Origin: Acidobacteriota bacterium
GTDB taxonomy: Bacteria; Acidobacteriota; Terriglobia; Bryobacterales; Bryobacteraceae
Direction of reading: 5' to 3'
Length of the DNA stretch: 64,000 nt
Assembly (NCBI GenBank): GCA_017307505.1
Contig: JAFKEE010000024.1
Span: 124,001 to 188,000 of the forward strand
Under the pieces are notes generated by a model that was given only the letters and a program-made list of their open reading frames with translations, searched no databases and was not told the DNA's origin. Made by a program: the position numbers and the translations under genes. Shown here one piece after another: positions 54,837 through 63,101 of the stretch (positions are counted from its first letter, which is position 1; every line of letters starts with the position of its first letter).

Positions 54837-55007
54837 TCCCCCTGCTTCCGATTTTATCGCGAAGCAAAGAAGACCATTCGCAATGGACAGGTAGCCTCGG
54901 CTCGGTGCTTCCGGGCAACGGGTCTGCCGTCCCTTTGGCTTGAATGGAGCGGCTCCGCGGCGGTCCTTCAGCGATTCCAGCCGGCGCGCGAAAGGGAGTC
55001 ACCAGTC

Positions 55008-56216
55008 CTAGAAGATCGAAAAAAGGCTGCGTTTGATGCCCAGGCTGGTGTAGAGGTCGAGGATGAGGAGGCGCGCCTCCAGCGACTTGTGCCGCAGGCC
55101 AAGTTCCTCGGGCCTGATCTTGTTCTCACGGAGGTATTCGGCAAAGTCGTTGATTGCCTCGCCGGGGCTCGTCTCACTGCGGTATGAGACGCAGGCGGCG
55201 GTTTCGCAGTCGTAGATCTTCTCGAATGACTCGGCGAGCATCTGCGCCGCGACGGCTGCTTTGGCGCGATCGCCGAACTCGTAGAGTCGCCGCGTCAGCA
55301 TCGACTGGCAGACGAGCCGCTCGTCGCCGGCCTCGATCTTCGGAGTCTGCTCCAGCGCCTCGTAGGCAAGAGCCATACGCTGAGGCAGGCCCATCTCCTT
55401 GTCTTTATCGATCAGGTCTATCAGCATCGCTGCGTGGATCACAGGCCGCTGATTCCGGGCGATGGAGACAAGTTCGGAACTCGCGAGCCCGGCGGGCGGC
55501 TCGAAGTCGTCCTCTTTCTTTTTTCCTGTGTCGTCCTTCGCCTCTTTCGGCGCGTTTCTGGGCGATTCCGCCGCCAGTTTCATAGCGCGCACGGCGAGGC
55601 CGGGGACCTGCTTCTCTACCTGTCTGGCCATGGACTGCAAGTACCTCCGCTCCTCGAGGGATGCGTCGGAGGAAGGAAAGCCCTCCAACACCTGGCTGAA
55701 TTCAGCCGCAATCTCCTCGGCATGCTGTTTCAAGGCGCGGTCGAGATGGTCCTGAATCGCGGGTGCCCGGAAGGCACCGGCCGAAAGAGCCCGGCGGACC
55801 AGGGCCTTCTCCTCTTCCCAGGAGCGCTGCGGCGAGAAGAGCTTGTGATAACACCGCGCCAGCGGGTCCTCCTTCTCGCCAGCGGCGCGGAGCGGCAGCA
55901 GGGCACAGATCTGCTCAGCCTCGGCGGCGTCGAGGACGACAAAGAGCTCGGCGATGGCCGTGAGGAAGTCGCCACGGGTATGCAAGTCGGCGAGAGATAG
56001 TGAGCGGGAGCTAGCTGCCCGAAGCCATTCTTTGGCTGTTTCCGGGCGTTTGCCGGCGATGGCCTTGGCGGTGCGGATCTGCGTGTCGATGCCGAGGACA
56101 GGTGGTTCGGAGACAGCGATCGCCTGGATGTGCTCCAGCAGGCCCTGGAGGGGGTCCGGCTGCGCCTGCGCAGCAAATCCTGTGAGAACCACGAGCAGGG
56201 CGAGCGACGTTTTCAC
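55008..56216 (-). CDS. secreted helical protein of unknown function
   Basis: A 402-residue protein. GTG 56216 gives a signal peptide (VKTSLALLVVLTGFAAQAQ, 1-19); an upstream ATG (56252) would lie inside a terminator. The mature part is nearly all helix with repeated Ala/Glu-rich segments and a charged central linker (KEAKDDTGKKKEDD). Four Cys near 345-370 could pair. It resembles helical-repeat (TPR-like) proteins only in composition. Confidence 0.7.
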   Translation of the reverse strand: MKTSLALLVVLTGFAAQAQPDPLQGLLEHIQAIAVSEPPVLGIDTQIRTAKAIAGKRPETAKEWLRAASSRSLSLADLHTRGDFLTAIAELFVVLDAAEAEQICALLPLRAAGEKEDPLARCYHKLFSPQRSWEEEKALVRRALSAGAFRAPAIQDHLDRALKQHAEEIAAEFSQVLEGFPSSDASLEERRYLQSMARQVEKQVPGLAVRAMKLAAESPRNAPKEAKDDTGKKKEDDFEPPAGLASSELVSIARNQRPVIHAAMLIDLIDKDKEMGLPQRMALAYEALEQTPKIEAGDERLVCQSMLTRRLYEFGDRAKAAVAAQMLAESFEKIYDCETAACVSYRSETSPGEAINDFAEYLRENKIRPEELGLRHKSLEARLLILDLYTSLGIKRSLFSIF

Positions 56217-56237
56217 GCTGTAGAGTTTGCCATAACT

Positions 56238-56279
56238 AAAAACGCCGCCCACCGGAGATCCGATGAGCGGCGTGTTTTC
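56238..56279 (-). terminator. terminator after the E2 gene
   Basis: AAAACGCCGC and GCGGCGTGTTTT pair around an 18-base loop. On the minus strand it lies 16 bases after the E2 stop and ends in a T-run; it can act in both directions. Confidence 0.75.
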
Positions 56280-56294
56280 GTCAATGAATGGTGG

Positions 56295-57635
56295 TTACAG
56301 AACCTGGTCGTTCCAGTTCTCGAGCACCGACTTCACCTTCTGGCAGAACTGATCGGCCAGGGCGCCGTCGATGAGGCGGTGATCGAAGGTCAGGGCCAGG
56401 TATGCCATCGAACGAATGGCGATGGCGTCGTCGATCACCACGGGTACCTTCTCCACGGCGCCGACCCCGAGGATGGCCACCTGCGGCTGGTTGATGACCG
56501 GCGTCGCAAAGAGCGAACCAAAACTGCCGAAGTTGGTGATGGAGAACGTACCACCCTGAACTTCCGCCGGCTTCAGTTGCTTGGAGCGGGCGCGGGCGGC
56601 CAGGTCGACGATGGAGCGCTGCAGACCGACGATGTTCTTCTCGTCCGCCTGGTGGACGACGGGCACGATGAGCCCATTCTCCAGGGCCACGGCAACGCCG
56701 ATGTTGATCTCGTTGTGATAGAGGATGTTTGTCCCCTCGATCGACGAGTTGAACAAGGGGAACACGCGCAGCGCCTCGGCGGTGGCGCGCATGATGAAGG
56801 GCAGGAACGTCAGGCCGAAGCCGTAGCGCTGCTGGAACTCGTCCTTCGACTTTGCGCGGACCTTGGCGATCTTCGTCATATCGACGCGGTGCACCGTCGT
56901 GACATGCGCGGAGGTCTGCTTCGACATCACCATGTGTTCGGCGATCTTCTGCCGCATGGTGGACATGGGTTCCACGCGAACCTTGGCGGGTTCAACCCGG
57001 GAAAGGGGCGCCACCGAGGCGGGTGCGGGAGGCGGTGCCACTGGTGCGGCCCAGGCGGGTGGGGCGGCGGCAGGAGCGGCCGGCGCTGCGGCAACCGGAG
57101 GCGGGGCCTGGCGGCTGGCCAGATAGTTCTCCACATCCTGCTTGGTCACGCGGCCACCGGCCCCGCTGCCCTTGATGGCCTTCAGGTCGATATTGTTCTC
57201 GCGCGCCATGCGGCGCACCAGCGGACTGACAGGCCCGCCCTGCTCTTCCTCCTCGGCAGGCACCGGGACGGCTTCCACCACCGGGACCGCCGCAGGTGCG
57301 GGCGCCGGCGCAGGGGCAGGTGCCGCGGCCACCGGGGCAGGAGCCGGCTTGGGCGCCTCGGCTGCTGGAGCGGGGGCCGGAGCGGGAGCCGGTGCAGCGG
57401 CACCATCGCCCACGCGGGCCACCACGGTATTGATAGCCACCACGGAGCCTTCCTGCACCAGAATCTCGGTGAGGGTGCCGGCCGTCGGCGACGGAATCTC
57501 GGTGTCCACTTTATCCGTGGAAATCTCGAAGAGTGGCTCGTCGCGCTCCACGCGATCGCCCACCTTCTTGAGCCACTTGGTTAGTGTGCCTTCGACAATG
57601 CTCTCGCCCATCTGGGGCATGACGACATCGGACAT
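56295..57635 (-). CDS. 2-oxoacid dehydrogenase E2 (dihydrolipoamide acyltransferase)
   Basis: A 446-residue E2. One lipoyl domain (1-77) with Lys in FEISTDKVDTEIPSP, a long Ala/Pro linker, the E3-binding domain (SPLVRRMARENNIDLKAI), a second linker, and the catalytic domain ending in FDHRLIDGALADQF (DHRxxDG). It transfers acyl groups to CoA. The specificity (pyruvate, 2-oxoglutarate or branched-chain) is unclear because no E1 is next to it. Downstream in the cluster are lipB and lpdA on the same strand. Confidence 0.94.
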   Translation of the reverse strand: MSDVVMPQMGESIVEGTLTKWLKKVGDRVERDEPLFEISTDKVDTEIPSPTAGTLTEILVQEGSVVAINTVVARVGDGAAAPAPAPAPAPAAEAPKPAPAPVAAAPAPAPAPAPAAVPVVEAVPVPAEEEEQGGPVSPLVRRMARENNIDLKAIKGSGAGGRVTKQDVENYLASRQAPPPVAAAPAAPAAAPPAWAAPVAPPPAPASVAPLSRVEPAKVRVEPMSTMRQKIAEHMVMSKQTSAHVTTVHRVDMTKIAKVRAKSKDEFQQRYGFGLTFLPFIMRATAEALRVFPLFNSSIEGTNILYHNEINIGVAVALENGLIVPVVHQADEKNIVGLQRSIVDLAARARSKQLKPAEVQGGTFSITNFGSFGSLFATPVINQPQVAILGVGAVEKVPVVIDDAIAIRSMAYLALTFDHRLIDGALADQFCQKVKSVLENWNDQVL

Positions 57636-57660
57636 TTCGACTTTCTCCAGTCTGTCAGGC

Positions 57661-58311
57661 TCAGGCGCTCACAAGCGCCGGTTCGTATTCGTATACCTGC
57701 GCGAACTCTTCCAGAATCGCCTGGTGCAGCTCCGCGCGATCCACTCGGACTCCCAGCTCTTCCATCGAGGTGACAGGCTTCGTCAGCCCGCAGGGCACGA
57801 TGTACTGGAAGTACTTCATATCCGTAGTCCAATTCAAGGCGAAGCCATGCGTCGTTACCCAGCGGCTGATGTGCACGCCGACTGCGCAGACCTTTGCTCC
57901 GTTTACCCAGACGCCGGCTGCGCCCGGATCGCGAACTCCCTCAATCCCATAGCGCCGCAGGGTCCGGATGATTACTTCTTCCAGTGCCCGGATATAGGCG
58001 ACAACATCCCGCTTCCATTCTCTCAGATCAAGGATCGGGTATCCGACGATCTGACCCGGCCCATGATAGGTGATGTCGCCCCCGCGATTGATCTCAAAGT
58101 ATTCGATGCCCAGTTCTGTCAGGCGGTCGCGGCTTAAGAGGATATTCTCCGCATGGCCGTTCCGTCCGAGGGTGAGCACGTGGGGGTGCTCCACTAGCAG
58201 GAACTGGTCCGGGATGAGTCCCTGCTTGCGCTGCTCGGCCAGGGATTTCTGCAAATCCCATGCCTCGCCATAGGCCAGGCGGCCGAGCTCGCGCACTTGC
58301 AGTTTTCGCAT
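57661..58311 (-). CDS. lipB: octanoyl-ACP:protein octanoyltransferase
   Basis: A 216-residue LipB attaching octanoate to lipoyl domains. RGGDITYHGPGQIVGYPI is the signature; Cys in VPCGLT (about 172) is the catalytic residue and Lys in GAKVCAVG the partner. Located between E2 and lpdA, so its acceptor is probably the E2 lipoyl domain next door. The start lies 6 bases from the lpdA stop. Confidence 0.95.
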   Translation of the reverse strand: MRKLQVRELGRLAYGEAWDLQKSLAEQRKQGLIPDQFLLVEHPHVLTLGRNGHAENILLSRDRLTELGIEYFEINRGGDITYHGPGQIVGYPILDLREWKRDVVAYIRALEEVIIRTLRRYGIEGVRDPGAAGVWVNGAKVCAVGVHISRWVTTHGFALNWTTDMKYFQYIVPCGLTKPVTSMEELGVRVDRAELHQAILEEFAQVYEYEPALVSA

Positions 58312-58316
58312 TTGGA

Positions 58317-59714
58317 TCAGGCGTTAATGGCCAGGCCGTAGACGCTGTTGAACGCCTCCCCGACAGCCTCGTAAAGCGTCGGGTGAGCGTGAATTGTCGA
58401 CATCATGGTCTCCACGGTCGCTTCCGCTTCCATGGCCGCGACGGCTTCGGCAATGAGCTCATAGGCGTGCGGTCCAATGATGTGGACGCCCAGGATCTCA
58501 CCGTACTTGGCATCGGCCACGACTTTGACAAAACCGCCGTGGTTGCCGAGGATCGAGGCCTTCGAGTTCCCGGCGAAGGGGAACTTGCCCACCTTGACGT
58601 CGTATCCCTTTTCCCGCGCCTGCTTCTCGGTGAGACCGGCGCTGCCGATTCCGGGCTCCGTGTACGTGCAGCCGGGAATGCGGTTCTTGTTGATCGGCGT
58701 GGCAGTCTTGCCGGCCATGTGGGCGACAGCTACCATGCCTTCCATGGTCGCGACGTGCGCAAGTTGGGGTGTGCCTGCCACGACGTCGCCGATGGCGTAG
58801 ACGCCGGGCTCGGCGGTCTGCTGGTACTGGTTGACCTTGATGAAGCCGCGGTCGAGTTCCACACGGGTGTTCTCGATGCCGCAGTTTTCCGTGAGCGGCT
58901 TGCGGCCTACAGCCACTAGAAGCATCTCGCCGTCGAACTGCTGCACCTTGCCGCTGGCGAGCTGTACCTGCAGGCTGACGCCTTCGGCCGTGCGCTGCAC
59001 TTCCAGCACCTTGGCACCGGTTTCCAGGTTGATTCCCTGCTTCTTGAACTGGCGTTCCAGCTCCTTGCTGACTTCCTCGTCTTCCACCGGCACCAGGCGT
59101 GGCAACATCTCAAAGATGGTCACCTGGCTGCCGAAGCGCTTGAAGATGGAGGCAAACTCGACGCCCACGGCGCCGGCGCCGATCACCAGCAGGCTCTTGG
59201 GTACCTGAGGGCGGCTCAGGATTTCAATATTCGTGACGATGGTTTTCTCGTCGGCGGTCAGACCCGGAATCATCCTCGCCTCGGAACCGGTGGCGATGAT
59301 AATGTTCTTTGCTTCCAGCGTTTTAGTGCCGCCGTCGGTGAGCACTTCCACCTGGCCGCGGCCCTTCAGCCGGCCGTAGCCGCGAATGACTTCGACTTTC
59401 TGTTTCTTCATCAGAAACTCGATGCCTTTGGCGTGGCTGGTGACGATCTTGTTCTTCCGTTCCAGAACTTTGAGATAGTCGAGCCTGGGGTCCTGGCACG
59501 AAATCCCTTGGGGTCCGGGGTTCAGGAAGTAGTCCCACACTTCTGCAGTGTGGAGCAGGGCTTTTGTGGGAACGCAGCCGACGTGCAGACACGTCCCACC
59601 GAGGAGAGGGCTTTTTTCAATGAGCGCAGTCTTGAGGCCGTACTGGCCTGCGCGAATCGCAGCGGAGTACCCCCCAGGTCCGCTCCCGATCACGATCAGA
59701 TCGTAGGACATCAC
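58317..59714 (-). CDS. lpdA: dihydrolipoyl dehydrogenase (E3)
   Basis: A 465-residue flavoprotein that reoxidises dihydrolipoamide with NAD. FAD motif IGSGPGGYSAAIRAGQYG, redox disulfide GGTCLHVGCVPTKALL, NAD motif VIGAGAVGVEFASIFKRFG and His in HAHPTLYEA are all intact. First gene of lpdA-lipB-E2. Length is normal (about 465-475). Confidence 0.96.
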   Translation of the reverse strand: MMSYDLIVIGSGPGGYSAAIRAGQYGLKTALIEKSPLLGGTCLHVGCVPTKALLHTAEVWDYFLNPGPQGISCQDPRLDYLKVLERKNKIVTSHAKGIEFLMKKQKVEVIRGYGRLKGRGQVEVLTDGGTKTLEAKNIIIATGSEARMIPGLTADEKTIVTNIEILSRPQVPKSLLVIGAGAVGVEFASIFKRFGSQVTIFEMLPRLVPVEDEEVSKELERQFKKQGINLETGAKVLEVQRTAEGVSLQVQLASGKVQQFDGEMLLVAVGRKPLTENCGIENTRVELDRGFIKVNQYQQTAEPGVYAIGDVVAGTPQLAHVATMEGMVAVAHMAGKTATPINKNRIPGCTYTEPGIGSAGLTEKQAREKGYDVKVGKFPFAGNSKASILGNHGGFVKVVADAKYGEILGVHIIGPHAYELIAEAVAAMEAEATVETMMSTIHAHPTLYEAVGEAFNSVYGLAINA

Positions 59715-59754
59715 TTTCAGTCTAGCATTGGCAAATTTTCACATAATGGATGCA

Positions 59755-61101
59755 ATGAGACTCGCCGTCATCGTCCTCGTCACCGCCTGTTTGGGGTGGG
59801 GACAGGCGCCCGCCCGCCGCCCGGTTCCGGCGCGAAATCCTGCCTCAGCGCAGTCCGCACCCAACGAAATCTGGCCGATCCGCGAGATCCGCGTGACAGG
59901 CAACAAGTTCTACACCGTCGAGCAGGTGATCGCTACTTCCGGCCTCCGTCTGGGCGATCTCGCCACAAAGCAGAACTTCGAAAGGGCTCGCGATCGCGTG
60001 CTGGCCGCTGGTTTCTTTGAAAGTTTCGGCTGGAAGTATGAAGGATTGCCTGATGTGAAGGGCGTGCTGGCCACACTGGAAGTCACGGAGCCGACTACCT
60101 TTATGGAGTGGTCGCTCGACCGGTTGCCGCTGGAGCATGCGGCCGTCGAAGAGCGTGTCCGCCGCACGCTGCCGCTCTTCGGGAAGAAGATTCCGCCTTC
60201 GGACATCCTTATCGATAAAGTTGCCGTGATCCTCCAGGCAATGCTGGCCGAGAAGGGAGTCAAGGGGACTGTCCAGGGTAGGGTGTTGCTGCTGGGCCAT
60301 GACCAGGTCACCATCCTGTTTGGCCCGAATTCAGCCCCTCCCACTGTCACCGAGGTCGCTTTCACAGGCGCCCGGGTACTGGACTCGCGTTATCTGGTCA
60401 AGTCCCTGTCTCAGGTCGCCGTCGGCATGCCGTTTGTCGACACAAACTTCCGGCTGTTCCTGGAAAATCAGATCCGGCCCATGTACGAAGCCGTGGGCCA
60501 CCTCAAAGCATCCTTCCCCAAATTCACAGCGGAGCCTTCGAAGACCGCGAAAGGTGTCGTCGTCACAGTGCAGGTGGACGAGGGGCCCGTGTACAAGCTC
60601 GACAAGATTGAGGTGCGCGGCGCACCTCTGTCACCGGACGAGATACAGAATCTTGCACAGTTCAAGACGGGAGAAACCGTCAGCTACTCCAATATCGGCG
60701 CCGGCATGCAGCGCGTCATCGACGAGATTAAGCAGACCGGCTACATGCGTGCCACCTACAAGGCAGAGCGGGCGCTGAACGACGAAAAGAAAACCGTCGA
60801 CATCTTCATCAATGTCGATCCGGGACCCGAATACAAGTTCGGCCGTCTCACCATCAAAGGTCTCGATATCGAGACGGAACCCGTCATCCGCAAGCTGTGG
60901 ATCCTTAAGCCCGGAGACCCGTTCCGGGGCAAATACCCTGATGCGTTTCTGGAACGCGTGCGGGAACGAGGCATCTTCGACAATCTCGGAGAGACGAAGG
61001 CTGAGCAGACGATCGATGACAAGAATCAGATGGTGGATGTCCTGCTGATCTTCAAGGGCGCTCCTCCGAAGGTGGAAAAGAAGCCCGATCCCTGGGAATA
61101 A
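59755..61101 (+). CDS. POTRA-repeat protein without a barrel domain
   Basis: A 448-residue exported protein; ATG 59755 (after an ATG at 59746) gives a signal peptide (1-16). POTRA-like repeats are visible: IREIRVTGNKFYTVEQVI, VTEVAFTGARVLDSRYL, YKLDKIEVRGAPLSPDEI and YKFGRLTIKGLDIETEPVI. BamA or TamA would have a C-terminal Omp85 barrel of about 350 residues; here the protein ends after the last POTRA with KKPDPWE. A periplasmic partner of an outer-membrane insertase is possible. Confidence 0.82.
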   Translation: MRLAVIVLVTACLGWGQAPARRPVPARNPASAQSAPNEIWPIREIRVTGNKFYTVEQVIATSGLRLGDLATKQNFERARDRVLAAGFFESFGWKYEGLPDVKGVLATLEVTEPTTFMEWSLDRLPLEHAAVEERVRRTLPLFGKKIPPSDILIDKVAVILQAMLAEKGVKGTVQGRVLLLGHDQVTILFGPNSAPPTVTEVAFTGARVLDSRYLVKSLSQVAVGMPFVDTNFRLFLENQIRPMYEAVGHLKASFPKFTAEPSKTAKGVVVTVQVDEGPVYKLDKIEVRGAPLSPDEIQNLAQFKTGETVSYSNIGAGMQRVIDEIKQTGYMRATYKAERALNDEKKTVDIFINVDPGPEYKFGRLTIKGLDIETEPVIRKLWILKPGDPFRGKYPDAFLERVRERGIFDNLGETKAEQTIDDKNQMVDVLLIFKGAPPKVEKKPDPWE

Positions 61102-61186
61102 CGGAGAGGGACAGAACACCGGGGCCTCCAGCGCTCGGGGCTCAATCTTCACAGTGTGAGGCTTCGCCGTCGCATACTGGTGCAGG

Positions 61187-62746
61187 ATGTCTGAAGTTTC
61201 CCATCCGCCGGTGAAAGCGAACCGGATCTCGCATGCCCTTGCCCAGATAGCCGTCTCTCCGCGCCTGGCGCCTTCTATCCTGCTGGCTCTCATTGCCTGG
61301 GAACTTTGCATCCTGCCTGTGGCTGCGCATCGCACCCAACTCTGGTACGACGAACTGCTGACCCTCCACCTTTCGCTGCTTCAGCCCGCTGCGCGTTTGT
61401 GGCAGGCCCTGTATGCCGGCGCCGATGGAATGCCGCCAGCCTATTACGCCGTCGTGAGGCTGGCCGGATACTTGCCATTTGGCCCGGAAGTCACCCTGCG
61501 GCTGCCTTCGATTGCCGGATACGCGCTGGCTTTGTTCGGCACTTTCTGGTTCGTGCGGAAGCGGCTCCCAGGCTCGGCCGCACTGGCCGCGGCGCTGATG
61601 GTGGCGCTTTCTCCGCTTCGCGGCTACGCCCTGGAGGCGCGTTCTTACGCGCTGTTAGTGGGTTTCCTTGCCGTTGCCGCCGTGCTCTGGCAGCGAGTCG
61701 AGGAGAAGCGGGTATTCGCGGTCCTCTTGTGTGCATGCCTCTCGCTGGCTGTGGCCTCTCACCATGTTGCGGTGGCCGCATTGGGGATCTTCGGGCTGGC
61801 GGAAGCAGTCTGGGCAGCAATGCACCGCCGACTCCGCTGGAGTGTCTGGGGGAGTTGCGCCGTGGCCCTCATCCCTTTCCTGATCGGACTACCCATCGCA
61901 CTTCATGTCCGCTCGGTCTTCAATCAGCATTTCTGGTCCCGCACGGATTGGTCCACCGTCGTTACAACCTACAAGCCGTATCTGCGCGAAGACATCAACC
62001 TGGCATTGATCCTCACTGTGGCGTTCGTGGCTGCGGCGCTGGTTTCGCTGCCGGGCATGCTCCGGCGGCACCGGGAAGAGCAGACCGAGCCCTGCTTCTC
62101 GTTGCCCGAATTGGTCCTCATCACCGGATTCCTGATCTACCCCGCCATATTGGTGGTCCTCGCCCTCTTGTCCGGCTCAGGCTACGTTCCGCGCTACGGT
62201 TTGCCTGCCGTCATCGGTCTTGCCCTCGGCGCGTCGTATCTGTTTCGCGGCATCTGGCGATACGGACATTCTGTTGTCCTGACGGGCGCGTTGCTGAGCT
62301 TTGTGATGGTCCGCGCGGGCCTGGAAGTAGGATGGGCCCTGACGCCCCTACCTGCGTCGCCCGAACAGAACTGGGCGAAGGTCATCGAACTGACTCGGCA
62401 GGAGCCCGGCTTGCCGATCGCGGTCACCCCCGGCGCGCTCTACCTGGAACTGGTTCAGTATGCCCCGCGCGAGCTGAGCAGCCGGTTCATTTATCTGGCA
62501 GACCCTGAATCCGCCGTTCGTTTCACGGGGACGGACACGCCCGATCGATCCAATACCATCCTGGCTCGGTTCGTTCCTCTGCGGGTGATGGATCGCGGCG
62601 CATTCCAGGCGGCTCATCACCGCTTCCTGCTGTTTTCTGCCGGCGGTGAACTGGACTGGCTGATCCTCTACCTGAAACGGTCCGGGCGATCGTTGGAGCC
62701 GCTCACAAAACACGGTGGCTTCCAGATCTACAGCGTTGGGCCGTAA
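61187..62746 (+). CDS. multispanning GT-C glycosyltransferase-like membrane protein
   Basis: A 519-residue membrane protein with about ten to twelve helices. The first loop after helix 1 has WYDELLTLHL, with the acidic pair (Asp-Glu) typical of GT-C enzymes of the ArnT/PMT type; the C-terminal soluble part (about 400-519) is the usual periplasmic domain. It probably uses a polyprenyl-phosphate sugar donor. Acceptor unknown. AGG lies before ATG. Confidence 0.8.
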   Translation: MSEVSHPPVKANRISHALAQIAVSPRLAPSILLALIAWELCILPVAAHRTQLWYDELLTLHLSLLQPAARLWQALYAGADGMPPAYYAVVRLAGYLPFGPEVTLRLPSIAGYALALFGTFWFVRKRLPGSAALAAALMVALSPLRGYALEARSYALLVGFLAVAAVLWQRVEEKRVFAVLLCACLSLAVASHHVAVAALGIFGLAEAVWAAMHRRLRWSVWGSCAVALIPFLIGLPIALHVRSVFNQHFWSRTDWSTVVTTYKPYLREDINLALILTVAFVAAALVSLPGMLRRHREEQTEPCFSLPELVLITGFLIYPAILVVLALLSGSGYVPRYGLPAVIGLALGASYLFRGIWRYGHSVVLTGALLSFVMVRAGLEVGWALTPLPASPEQNWAKVIELTRQEPGLPIAVTPGALYLELVQYAPRELSSRFIYLADPESAVRFTGTDTPDRSNTILARFVPLRVMDRGAFQAAHHRFLLFSAGGELDWLILYLKRSGRSLEPLTKHGGFQIYSVGP

Positions 62747-62789
62747 GTATGCGTTGGGTAGAGAAGGCGGGAAGGGGACAAAAGAATGG

Positions 62790-62864
62790 CGTCCCCAGCG
62801 GGATTCGAACCCGCGTTATCGCCGTGAAAGGGCGGTGTCCTAGGCCGGGCTAGACGATGGGGAC
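62790..62864 (-). tRNA. tRNA-Glu (TTC)
   Basis: A 75-base cloverleaf: acceptor GTCCCCA/TGGGGAC, D arm GTCTAGCCCGGCCTAGGAC, anticodon stem CCGCC/GGCGA with loop CTTTCAC (anticodon TTC), T arm with GGTTCGAATCC. Discriminator G and no encoded CCA. Confidence 0.95.
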
Positions 62865-62896
62865 GCACACAGCGGCTCAATGCCGCTGACCTTCTC

Positions 62897-62926
62897 AGTC
62901 TAGCTGGCTGTAGCCACTGAGGTCAA
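62897..62926 (-). promoter_or_regulatory. promoter of tRNA-Glu
   Basis: On the minus strand TTGACC (62926-62921), an 18-base spacer and TAGACT (62902-62897). A hairpin AGCGGC/GCCGCT lies between it and the mature tRNA. Confidence 0.75.
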
Positions 62927-62991
62927 ATCCGGGCTGGGTCCCGGCCGGGTTCGATCTTCATTCCACACTCTTTAGAAGGCCTGAGGATGTG

Positions 62992-63021
62992 TTCAGCCGC
63001 TGACAGTTGGGCTGATATAAC
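62992..63021 (+). promoter_or_regulatory. extended -10 promoter of the EAL-HDOD gene
   Basis: TGATATAAC (63013-63021) is an extended -10 (TG one base before TATAAC). TTCAGC at 62992-62997 is a weak -35 with an 18-base spacer. The gene starts at 63102, so the leader would be about 75 bases. Confidence 0.5.
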
Positions 63022-63101
63022 ATAGTACGGATTCACGGCAATTCCAGACTCGGGGCTGGCCTTTGCCGTTCTGGGCTCATTTTACGGTCGAAATCAAGCA
63101 G

